A stretch of DNA of 64,000 nt, taken from an uncultured Clostridia bacterium. GTDB taxonomy: Bacteria; Bacillota; Clostridia; Christensenellales; CAG-314. Position 1 is the first letter of the stretch. Each line of letters begins with the position of its first letter. Of this stretch, positions 56,253 through 64,000 are shown piece by piece. Below the pieces are notes generated by a model that worked only from the letters and a program-made list of their open reading frames with translations, had not been told where the DNA came from and made no database searches. A program made the translations under genes and the position numbers. Location: assembly GCA_947628135.1 (NCBI GenBank), contig CANQYT010000002.1, positions 1 to 64,000 of the forward strand, written 5' to 3'.

Positions 56253-57386
56253 TTACAGGCTTGACTTGGAAATAAGTTCCACGGCGTTGAGCAGAGAGTA
56301 ACATTCCTCTTTTTCCGTCACGCAACTTACGGAGGCGCGCACAACGCCCTGTTCCAACGTTCCGAGAAAGCGGTGCATCAACGGCGCGCATTGCAGACCG
56401 CCCCGCACGGATATGTCATACCTTTCGGACAAAATATCCGCTATTTCCGCGCTGTCGCGCTTGCCGACGTTGAAAGCCGCTATGCCGCTTCGGTTGGGCT
56501 GCGAGTAAACGGTTACGCCTTTTATTTTTTTGAGTCCGTCGAGAATCGTGCCCTGCATTTCCGCAATGACGTCGCGATTGTGTTTCCAATTGCTCAGCCA
56601 CCAATCCAGCCCGGCATTCATCGACAGTATCGCGGGGCAGGGCAACGTGCCGCTTTCCAGACAGTCGGGTATCGTGGACGGTTGGTAGTAGAGGTGACTT
56701 TCCGTTCCCGTCCCTCCAAAGGATATGGGGCGCGGAATTGCGCGTTTTGTAAATATAAGCGCGCCCGCACCCTGCATTGCGTGCAGTCCTTTGTGCGAAC
56801 CTATCGCCGCCATATCCACCCCGCATTTTTCCATATCGGTAGCAAGGTATCCCACGCTTTGGGCGCAGTCGGCAAGCAGTTTTACGTTTCTTCGCCGCGT
56901 GACCCGCCCTATCTCCGCAAGGTTTTGCGCCGTACCCGTCACGTTGCTCGCGTGAGAAACGCACACGAGATAGGTGTCTGGGCGGATAAGCCGTTCTATC
57001 TCCTCCGCGGTAACCGTTCCGCGCTCGTTGGGCTTTGCAAGAGACACTTCGACGTAGCCTTTCTTTTTGAGTTGCATAACGGGTCTCAATACGGAATTAT
57101 GCTCGGTTGCGGTGATTATTATATGTCCGCGTTGCGCCGTGCCAAGTATCGCGAGGTTGAGCGCGGCTGTGCACCCTCCCGTAAACGCCACGTGCAGTTC
57201 GCTGTCGTTGTTGAATACGAGGTGCAGTTTGCGTCGGGTTTCGTACAGTCGCTGTTGCAGTTCCAACGAAAGTTTGTTGCCGCTGCGGTTGGGGTTGAAC
57301 GGGTACTTCGTCAGACAGTCGTTTACCGCTTGGATAACTTCGGGCGGTTTGTAGTTTGTTGTTGCGGCATTGTCGAGATAAATCAT
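56253..57386 (-). CDS. Cysteine desulfurase-like class V aminotransferase
   Basis: MIYLDNAATTNYKPPEV; TEHNSVLRPV; DCAQSVGYLATDMEKCGVDMAAIGSHKGLHAMQGAGAL (PLP Lys). Confidence 0.92.
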   Translation of the reverse strand: MIYLDNAATTNYKPPEVIQAVNDCLTKYPFNPNRSGNKLSLELQQRLYETRRKLHLVFNNDSELHVAFTGGCTAALNLAILGTAQRGHIIITATEHNSVLRPVMQLKKKGYVEVSLAKPNERGTVTAEEIERLIRPDTYLVCVSHASNVTGTAQNLAEIGRVTRRRNVKLLADCAQSVGYLATDMEKCGVDMAAIGSHKGLHAMQGAGALIFTKRAIPRPISFGGTGTESHLYYQPSTIPDCLESGTLPCPAILSMNAGLDWWLSNWKHNRDVIAEMQGTILDGLKKIKGVTVYSQPNRSGIAAFNVGKRDSAEIADILSERYDISVRGGLQCAPLMHRFLGTLEQGVVRASVSCVTEKEECYSLLNAVELISKSSL

Positions 57387-57484
57387 TTACGTCACACTTT
57401 TTCGCAATAAAGTCAGTAATATATTTTATGGGAAACTTTTTGCCGTATGCCACAGTATGCGCCGTTACATAAGGAGGAAACTGT

Positions 57485-57736
57485 ATGGAATATGTTTTGG
57501 CGGTCTACCGTTCGCGCAACGTGGCGATCAAAGCGTACAACTATCTTGCGTCACGCGGAGCAACGTGCGCGCTTGTATCCACGCCGCGGGCGGCAAACGT
57601 CGGGTGCGGACTGTCGGTAAAACTTTCGAGGGGCGATTTCGAGCGCGAACGCAGCGTACTTGCCGACGGCGAAAGTTTCGTCGGATTTTATCTTTTCAAA
57701 AGCACCTACCGCGGCGGTACGCTCACCCGTATGTGA
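57485..57736 (+). CDS. DUF3343 (putative Se/S carrier-like) protein
   Basis: YVLAVYRSRNVAIKAYNYLASRGATCALVSTPRAANVGCGLSVKL. Confidence 0.85.
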   Translation: MEYVLAVYRSRNVAIKAYNYLASRGATCALVSTPRAANVGCGLSVKLSRGDFERERSVLADGESFVGFYLFKSTYRGGTLTRM

Positions 57737-57860
57737 ATGAGGCGCAAACTGTTGAAAAATTGCGGCGTTTGGGGTATAATGTGATTGGTGAAATTTGCAC
57801 GTATGCAAGTCGCCGCACTTATACCCCTTTCCCAACGCAAAGGGGCGGAGGACAAAACCG

Positions 57861-58496
57861 ATGTCGGATACAAAAGCAATTCTGGAACAACTCGCCGCGG
57901 ATTTTCCCGACGCAAAGAGCGAACTGCATTTCGAATCCCCCTACGAATTGATAGTGGCGGTCATTTTGTCCGCGCAGTGTACGGACAAACGCGTAAACTT
58001 GGTAACGCCCGCTCTGTTCAAAGAAGCGCCCACGGTAGAGGCGTTGGCGGAAATTCCCACGGAGCGTTTGGAGCAACTTATACATTCCTGCGGTTTTTAC
58101 CGCACCAAGGCGGCTCACCTCAAACAGATGGCGGCGGACGTGGTGTCCCGTTTCGGCGGCAAAATTCCCGACAACATAGACGATCTGCAAACGCTTTCCG
58201 GCGTCGGGCGCAAGACGGCTAACGTCGTTTACGCCGTGGGATTCGGCGGACAGGCGATAGCGGTGGACACTCACGTGTTCCGCGTTTCCAATCGGTTGGG
58301 TATCGTTTCCGCGTCAAACGTGTTGGACGCGGAAAAACAACTTATGCAGGCTATTCCGTCGGACAAGTGGGCGGACAGTCATCATTACATATTGTTGCAC
58401 GGCAGATACGTATGCAAGGCGCAACGTCCCCTTTGCGACCGCTGTTCGGTAAGCGCGCTGTGCAAATATTACAAGGAACACAACAATGCAAACTGA
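57861..58496 (+). CDS. nth: Endonuclease III
   Basis: ILSAQCTDKRVNLVTPALF; LSGVGRKTANVV; C-terminal 4Fe-4S Cys (CKAQRPLCDRCSVSALC). Confidence 0.96.
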   Translation: MSDTKAILEQLAADFPDAKSELHFESPYELIVAVILSAQCTDKRVNLVTPALFKEAPTVEALAEIPTERLEQLIHSCGFYRTKAAHLKQMAADVVSRFGGKIPDNIDDLQTLSGVGRKTANVVYAVGFGGQAIAVDTHVFRVSNRLGIVSASNVLDAEKQLMQAIPSDKWADSHHYILLHGRYVCKAQRPLCDRCSVSALCKYYKEHNNAN

Positions 58497-59640
58497 TTTT
58501 TCCGTTGATTACAGGGCGGAGTGCGGACGCTGTTTGCATTGCGCCAAGCCGCATTGCGCTTTGTCTTGTCCGATAGGCAACGCCATTCCGCAAATTTTGC
58601 GTTTGGCAGGCAACGGCGGCGAACAAACGGCGGTGCAACTCGTCGGACACCCGTTCGGCGAGATATGCGGTTACGTTTGCCCGCGCGACAGGTTTTGTCA
58701 GGGCGGTTGCGTGCTGTCCAAACGCGGCGGCATAGCGATAGGCAGTGTGGAAAAAGAAATTTTCGCTCGCTATCCCTACAAGGTCGCGCGAGCGGGAAAC
58801 GCCGCCGAGGGGCGACGCGTAGCCGTTGTGGGCGGTGGCGCGTCGGGCTTGACCTTTGCCGTAAAGATGTACGAACAGAACGCGTCTGTCACCGTGTACG
58901 AACCGAACGGTTTGCTGTCCACGCTGAAACTCATTCCCGATTTCCGTTTGCCTGCCCAAGCCCTCTCTCGCGTCGAAGCGCAGTTGAAGGGCGTATTCCA
59001 ACTTGTCGAAAAGCGTGTGCTGCGCGAAGATATTCCTCTCCTTTGCTCTCAATACGACGCGGTCTATCTCGCCACGGGAGCGACCCGCCCGTATGGATTG
59101 GACATAGACGGCGAGGAAAACGCCACCCCATACGCTGTTTTTTTGAGTAAAACTCGGCATTGTTCGCTTTTGGGCAAGCACGTGACGGTGGTGGGCGGCG
59201 GCAACACCGCTATGGATTGCGCAAGACTTGCCGTCCGTAGCGGAGCGAAAGCGACCGTTCTCTATCGCAGACAGCGCGCAGATATGCCCGCGTTCGTCGG
59301 AGAAATATCCGCCGCGGAAGAGGAGGGAGTTCAATTTGTATTTAACGTCGTTCCCGTCCTGTTGCAACGCGACGGACGTTTGAAGTTGACGCTTGCAAAG
59401 ACTTACAGCGAAGGTCGCGGCAAACTCACCGTAACCGATTCCGTTTACCACGTGGATTGCGACGTCGTTGTGGCTGCGGCGGGCGCGTCGGCGGACAAAG
59501 ACCTTGTCGCGCTTGCGGAAAAATCGGGTGTATATACGGGCGGCGACGTAAAAGGCGGCAAGACGGTTGCGGAAGCGGTCGCCGACGGTTTGCGCGCGGC
59601 GAAAGCGCTGACGGAAAAATTTGCAAAAAAGGTAAAATAA
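58486..59640 (+). CDS. GltD-like FAD/NAD(P)-dependent oxidoreductase
   Basis: CGRCLHCAKPHCALSCPIGNAIP; GYVCPRDRFCQGGC; VAVVGGGASGLTFA; VVGGGNTAMDCARLAVRSGA. Confidence 0.9.
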   Translation: MQTDFSVDYRAECGRCLHCAKPHCALSCPIGNAIPQILRLAGNGGEQTAVQLVGHPFGEICGYVCPRDRFCQGGCVLSKRGGIAIGSVEKEIFARYPYKVARAGNAAEGRRVAVVGGGASGLTFAVKMYEQNASVTVYEPNGLLSTLKLIPDFRLPAQALSRVEAQLKGVFQLVEKRVLREDIPLLCSQYDAVYLATGATRPYGLDIDGEENATPYAVFLSKTRHCSLLGKHVTVVGGGNTAMDCARLAVRSGAKATVLYRRQRADMPAFVGEISAAEEEGVQFVFNVVPVLLQRDGRLKLTLAKTYSEGRGKLTVTDSVYHVDCDVVVAAAGASADKDLVALAEKSGVYTGGDVKGGKTVAEAVADGLRAAKALTEKFAKKVK

Positions 59641-60902
59641 TGTTTATCGACAAAGTAAAAATCTACATCAAATCGGGCAACGGCGGCAACGGTTCGGCAA
59701 GTTTGCACACGGAAAAATACGTCAACAACGGCGGACCGGACGGCGGCGACGGCGGCAAGGGCGGCGACGTGGTATTCGTAGCCACCTCTTCCGAAAACAC
59801 GCTCAATGCTTTCCACTACCAAAAGCACTTTCGCGCGGGCGACGGGGAAAACGGCGGCAGACAGCGCTCTTTCGGCAAACAGGGCGCGGACGTGGTAATA
59901 AAAGTTCCCGTGGGAACTGTCGTAAAAAATTCCGACGGTCAAATCGTCTGCGATATGTTCGAGGACGGTCAGCGCGAGGTGATTTTGCGCGGCGGCAAGG
60001 GCGGCAGAGGCAATTGGCACTTCAAAACTTCCCGCAGACAGTCTCCGTCCTTTGCGGAACACGGCGTCAAAACGAGCGAATACGAAGTCACGTTGGAACT
60101 AAAAACCATTGCAGACGTAGGGCTGGTCGGCTTCCCCAACGTGGGCAAGAGTACCTTGCTTTCCGTAGTGTCCGACGCCAAGCCGAAAATAGCCAATTAC
60201 CACTTCACAACGTTGAGCCCCAACCTCGGAGTGGTCAGTTACCGCGATCAGACCTTTGTGATGGCGGACATTCCCGGGCTTATCGAAGGCGCAAGCGAGG
60301 GCGCGGGGCTGGGGCACAGTTTTTTGCGTCACATCGAACGCACGCGGCTTTTGGTACACGTTGTGGACATTTCGGGCAGCGAAGGGCGCGATCCGCTGGA
60401 CGATTTCCAATTGATAAACAACGAAATTTTCGGTTACGACGCTCAACTTGAAAAGTTGCCTATGCTCGTTGCGGCAAACAAAATGGATATGCCCGACGCG
60501 GAAACAAATTTGCGGCGTTTCCGCGAAAAATACGGCGACCGTTACACCGTGATACCTATGACGACGCTCATTCACGAGGGCACGGAGGAACTTATCGAGG
60601 CTATCGCTTCGGTTTTGAAAGATCTGCCTCCCGCCGCGCCTCTTTCCTACGCGCCGATAAGTCTGCAACGCGAACTTTCCGACGACTTTGCGGTGGAAAC
60701 GCTTGCCGACGGCGTTTTCGAGGTGACGGGCGGACTTGTCGAAATGCTCAGCCGCAGGGTAAATCTGGACGACTACGACAGTTTTCGCTACTTTCAGCGA
60801 GTCTTGCGCGATCGCGGCGTAATTGCCGAACTGCGCAAATGCGGCGCGGCAGACGGCAGCACGGTGATAGTCGGCGACATAGAATTTGAATTTGTCGATT
60901 GA
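59640..60902 (+). CDS. obgE: GTPase ObgE/CgtA
   Basis: MFIDKVKIYIKSGNGGNG..Obg fold; GLVGFPNVGKSTLLSVVSDAKPKIANYHFTTLSPNLG; C-terminal Obg domain; ATAATG overlap with previous stop. Confidence 0.97.
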   Translation: MFIDKVKIYIKSGNGGNGSASLHTEKYVNNGGPDGGDGGKGGDVVFVATSSENTLNAFHYQKHFRAGDGENGGRQRSFGKQGADVVIKVPVGTVVKNSDGQIVCDMFEDGQREVILRGGKGGRGNWHFKTSRRQSPSFAEHGVKTSEYEVTLELKTIADVGLVGFPNVGKSTLLSVVSDAKPKIANYHFTTLSPNLGVVSYRDQTFVMADIPGLIEGASEGAGLGHSFLRHIERTRLLVHVVDISGSEGRDPLDDFQLINNEIFGYDAQLEKLPMLVAANKMDMPDAETNLRRFREKYGDRYTVIPMTTLIHEGTEELIEAIASVLKDLPPAAPLSYAPISLQRELSDDFAVETLADGVFEVTGGLVEMLSRRVNLDDYDSFRYFQRVLRDRGVIAELRKCGAADGSTVIVGDIEFEFVD

Positions 60903-60915
60903 CGGAGGATGGCAA

Positions 60916-61209
60916 ATGCTCACTACCAAGCAGAGAAGTAAATTAAAGGCGCTTTCCAATACGTTGAGACCCGCCGTAACGGTGGGTAAGGACGAACTTA
61001 CGGAAAACATCGTCAAAGAGATAGAAGTCGCGCTGTATCATCGCGAACTTGTCAAGGTGGCGGCATTGAAAAGCTGCGCCGCTTCGGCAAAGGATATGTG
61101 CCGCGAAGTGTGCGACGCGCTGGACTGTTTTCCCGTGCTGTGCATAGGCAACCGTTTCGTGGTGTACAAGCGCAGCGACAAAGAGGGAATAGAGCATATA
61201 GAAATTTGA
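60916..61209 (+). CDS. yhbY: YhbY family RNA-binding (CRM domain) protein
   Basis: LTTKQRSKLKALSNTLRPAVTVGKDELTENIVKEIEVAL. Confidence 0.92.
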   Translation: MLTTKQRSKLKALSNTLRPAVTVGKDELTENIVKEIEVALYHRELVKVAALKSCAASAKDMCREVCDALDCFPVLCIGNRFVVYKRSDKEGIEHIEI

Positions 61210-61258
61210 CAATGCGCGCCGCGCGGAAGCGTTTCCTCGCGCGTTGCGGTTTTTGCTT

Positions 61259-61786
61259 ATGAAAATTTTGGTTTTTTCGGATCTCCACGGAAGCCTTGCC
61301 GCCGCGGACAACGCCGTAGCAATTTCCCGCAGAGAAAAGCCCGACAAGACGGTCGTTTGCGGGGATATATTCGGTTGGTCGAGTTACGCCGACGTTTCGT
61401 CGCGCCTGCTCGGGCTTGAAGGCGTTTTGTATTTTCTTCGCGGCAACAACGATTGGCAAAGCGCAGTCGATTCCTGTTCTCTCGATTTGGAGGACAGCGC
61501 CGTTATGCGCAGTTTCGGCAGAACGCTGTTTTTCACCCACGGCGACAGATACAACGGTTACGCCGTTCCGCCCTTTCTCAAAGAGGGCGACGCTCTCGTT
61601 TACGGTCATACCCACGTCGGTTCTTTGCGTTGCCGCAACGGATTGTTTTTGCTCAACGTCGGCTCTCTCGCCCGTCCCCGCGACGGCGCGCCCGACTATC
61701 TCGTGCTGGACGAACGCGGCGCGCAACTTAAAAGTCCCGACGGCGAAATCATTTGCTCTCTTGCGTGGGACGGCGCGGCGTTTTAG
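61259..61786 (+). CDS. yfcE: YfcE family phosphodiesterase
   Basis: MKILVFSDLHGSL; CGDIFGWSSYAD; VRGNND-like LRGNNDW; VYGHTHV. Confidence 0.92.
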   Translation: MKILVFSDLHGSLAAADNAVAISRREKPDKTVVCGDIFGWSSYADVSSRLLGLEGVLYFLRGNNDWQSAVDSCSLDLEDSAVMRSFGRTLFFTHGDRYNGYAVPPFLKEGDALVYGHTHVGSLRCRNGLFLLNVGSLARPRDGAPDYLVLDERGAQLKSPDGEIICSLAWDGAAF

Positions 61787-62226
61787 GACGGTTTTTGCCC
61801 TTTTTGTTTGGCAAATACAGTGCAAACGTAAGAGATTTTGCATAAACGCGCAGCGCCGCTACAAACGGCGTTTTGTTTTGAGGTGTACCGCAAAATATAT
61901 CAACCGTTCTTTATCTCATTTCCCCGCATATAGTAGTGTACAAGCGGTAAAGTGCAAAAGGTCTGCGGGCAATTTTGTGTAAAGCCGCGTGTGCGGCGGT
62001 GAAGTGCAGTCAAAGAAGTACTGTTTTTCGCTCGGCACTGCGGAAGCGGGCGTTTTTTTTGCATTGCGGTAGCGGCGCAATGTAGGAGCGGGGCGGCAAG
62101 CGTGTTCCGAAAGGCGTATTCAGTACTCTGTCGGCAAAGAGGGCGCGCCGCGCAGCAAATTAAAGATTGAAAAATTTTTAGGTAGGTATAAAAGGATTCT
62201 ATACTTTCTATTTTTTTCGCATATTC

Positions 62227-62255
62227 TTGCCTAAAAAATTTGATTGTGGTATACT
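62227..62255 (+). promoter_or_regulatory. Promoter of NifU-like/GGGtGRT operon
   Basis: TTGCCT-N17-TATACT. Confidence 0.6.
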
Positions 62256-62292
62256 GAAACCAACGTAAAAAATTTTGGAGGACAAATTAGCT

Positions 62293-62985
62293 ATGCAATA
62301 TTCACACGAAGTAGAATTGATGCAATGCGTTGCCAAGGGCTGCAATCACGGTCCTGCTCCCATTCCCGAAGAGGGCAAGTGGGTCGCCGCTACGCAGATC
62401 AAGGACATCAGCGGACTTACTCACGGTTGCGGTTGCTGCGCGCCTCAGCAAGGCACTTGCAAACTTACGCTTAACGTAAAGGACGGAGTCATTCAGGAAG
62501 CGCTTGTGGAAACTATCGGCTGTTCGGGAATGACCCATTCCGCGGCTATGGCGGCGGAGATTCTCCCCGGCAAAACAATTCTCGAAGCGCTCAACACCGA
62601 CTTGGTTTGCGACGCTATCAACGTCGCTATGCGCGAACTGTTTTTGCAAATCGTCTACGGCCGCACGCAATCGGCGTTTTCCGATGACGGTCTGCCCATC
62701 GGCGCTGGTCTGGAAGATCTCGGCAAAGGGCTGAGAAGTCAGGTCGGCACAATGTATTCCACCGCAAAGAAAGGACCGCGCTACCTTGAAATGGCAGAAG
62801 GGTACGTAACGCGTCTTGCGTTGGACGAAGGCGGCGAAATAATCGGCTACGAATACGTCAATCTCGGCGTGATGATGAAGGGCATCTCCGAGGGTCTGGA
62901 CGCCAACGACGCACTTGCCAAGGCAAAGAAACACTACGGACGTTTTGAAAACGCCGCTAAATACATCGTTCCGCGTAACGAGTAA
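62293..62985 (+). CDS. NifU-like iron-sulfur cluster assembly scaffold protein
   Basis: KGCNHGPAPIPEEGKW; HGCGCCAPQQGTCKLTLNVKDG; VETIGCSGMTHSAAMAAEILPGKTILEAL. Confidence 0.85.
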   Translation: MQYSHEVELMQCVAKGCNHGPAPIPEEGKWVAATQIKDISGLTHGCGCCAPQQGTCKLTLNVKDGVIQEALVETIGCSGMTHSAAMAAEILPGKTILEALNTDLVCDAINVAMRELFLQIVYGRTQSAFSDDGLPIGAGLEDLGKGLRSQVGTMYSTAKKGPRYLEMAEGYVTRLALDEGGEIIGYEYVNLGVMMKGISEGLDANDALAKAKKHYGRFENAAKYIVPRNE

Positions 62986-62999
62986 GGAGGGATAGGAAA

Positions 63000-63998
63000 A
63001 TGGCTGTCAGATTTGAAGGATATGAAAGAAGAATAGACAAAATAAACTCCGAACTCAAAAAGTACGGAATGAAAAATCTCGAAGAAGCGCGCGACCTGTG
63101 CCTTTCTCACGGAGTAAACGTGGAAGAAATCGTAAAGGGCGTTCAGCCTATCGCTTTCGAAAACGCCGTCTGGGCATACACGTTGGGGTGCGCGATCGCT
63201 TTCAAAAAGGGCGTAAAGAACGCCGCGGAAGTTTCCGAGTGCATCGGCTTGGGCTTGCAAGCGTTTTGTATCCCCGGAAGCGTAGCCGATCAGCGTAAGG
63301 TCGGTTTGGGACACGGCAATCTCGGCGCAATGCTGCTTAGGGAGGAGACGGACTGTTTCGCGTTCCTCGCGGGACACGAGTCCTTTGCCGCCGCGGAAGG
63401 CGCAATCGGCATTGCCCGCAACGCCAACAAGGCGCGCAAAAAGCCTCTCCGCGTGATACTTAACGGTCTCGGCAAGGACGCCGCGTACATAATCTCCCGT
63501 ATCAACGGCTTCACCTACGTGCAAACGAAGTACGACTACTACACGGGCGAACTGACAATCGTGCGCGAAGTTCCCTTCTCCGACGGCGAGCGCGTAAAGG
63601 TGCGTTGCTACGGCGCGGACGACGTAAACGAAGGCGTCGCGATTATGCGCCACGAAAAAGTGGACGTGTCCATCACGGGCAACTCCACCAACCCCACCCG
63701 TTTCCAACACCCCGTTGCGGGCACTTACAAGAAGTGGTGTCAGGAAAACGGCAAAAAGTACTTCTCCGTTGCAAGCGGCGGCGGCACGGGACGTACTTTG
63801 CACCCCGACAACGTTGCGGCAGGTCCTGCAAGTTACGGAATGACGGATACTTTGGGACGTATGCACAGCGACGCGCAGTTTGCAGGCAGCAGTTCCGTAC
63901 CCGCGCACGTCGAAATGATGGGACTTATCGGTATGGGCAACAACCCGATGGTCGGCGCGACGGTCGCTTGCGCAGTGGCTGTTTCCCTCGCAAAGTAA
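63000..63998 (+). CDS. GGGtGRT protein
   Basis: VASGGGTGRTLHPDNVAAGPASYGMTDTLGRMHSDAQFAGSSSVPAHVEMMGLIGMGNNPMVGATVA; adjacent to NifU-like gene. Confidence 0.9.
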   Translation: MAVRFEGYERRIDKINSELKKYGMKNLEEARDLCLSHGVNVEEIVKGVQPIAFENAVWAYTLGCAIAFKKGVKNAAEVSECIGLGLQAFCIPGSVADQRKVGLGHGNLGAMLLREETDCFAFLAGHESFAAAEGAIGIARNANKARKKPLRVILNGLGKDAAYIISRINGFTYVQTKYDYYTGELTIVREVPFSDGERVKVRCYGADDVNEGVAIMRHEKVDVSITGNSTNPTRFQHPVAGTYKKWCQENGKKYFSVASGGGTGRTLHPDNVAAGPASYGMTDTLGRMHSDAQFAGSSSVPAHVEMMGLIGMGNNPMVGATVACAVAVSLAK

Positions 63999-64000
63999 TT

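Noticed and set aside
59640-59780. Gly-rich repeat GGPDGGDGGKGG
   Set aside because: Normal glycine-rich Obg fold sequence.
1-64000. CRISPR array, prophage, integron or tRNA genes
   Set aside because: No regularly spaced identical direct repeats with unique spacers, no phage structural/integrase genes and no cloverleaf-like tRNA sequence seen by eye; absence not verified by tool.

Overview
This 64 kb window looks like a chromosomal segment from a Bacillota/Clostridia-like, probably spore-forming anaerobe. That is inferred from spoIIGA-sigE, an L10 leader, an Ile T-box on ileS, and a large clostridial-type SRP RNA; taxonomy was not checked. Most of the window is ordinary housekeeping: the rpmG-secE-nusG-rplKAJL run, prs, ileS, nth, obgE, yhbY, yfcE, dtd, cdd, MATE, P-type ATPase and methyltransferases. 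Parts not explained by the supplied ORF track: (1) a ~10 kb gene for a ~3360-aa extracytoplasmic protein with ~380-aa beta-rich modules in an apparent A-B-A-B-B order and a compositionally odd zinc-ribbon insertion; (2) a zinc-ribbon membrane protein with four internal transmembrane repeats; (3) a NagA-family protein that has lost essentially all canonical metal and active-site ligands; (4) a yybP-ykoY-like (Mn2+) riboswitch and terminator in front of a P-type ATPase, with its promoter sharing a -35 hexamer with a divergent promoter; (5) an SRP RNA, an Ile T-box, an L10 leader and unclassified structured sequence after rplL; (6) decayed gene fragments (flavodoxin, lipoprotein, IS30-like) around a TetR operon; (7) the conserved but uncharacterised NifU-like + GGGtGRT pair. 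All calls come from reading the sequence and recalled family motifs; no database search was run.
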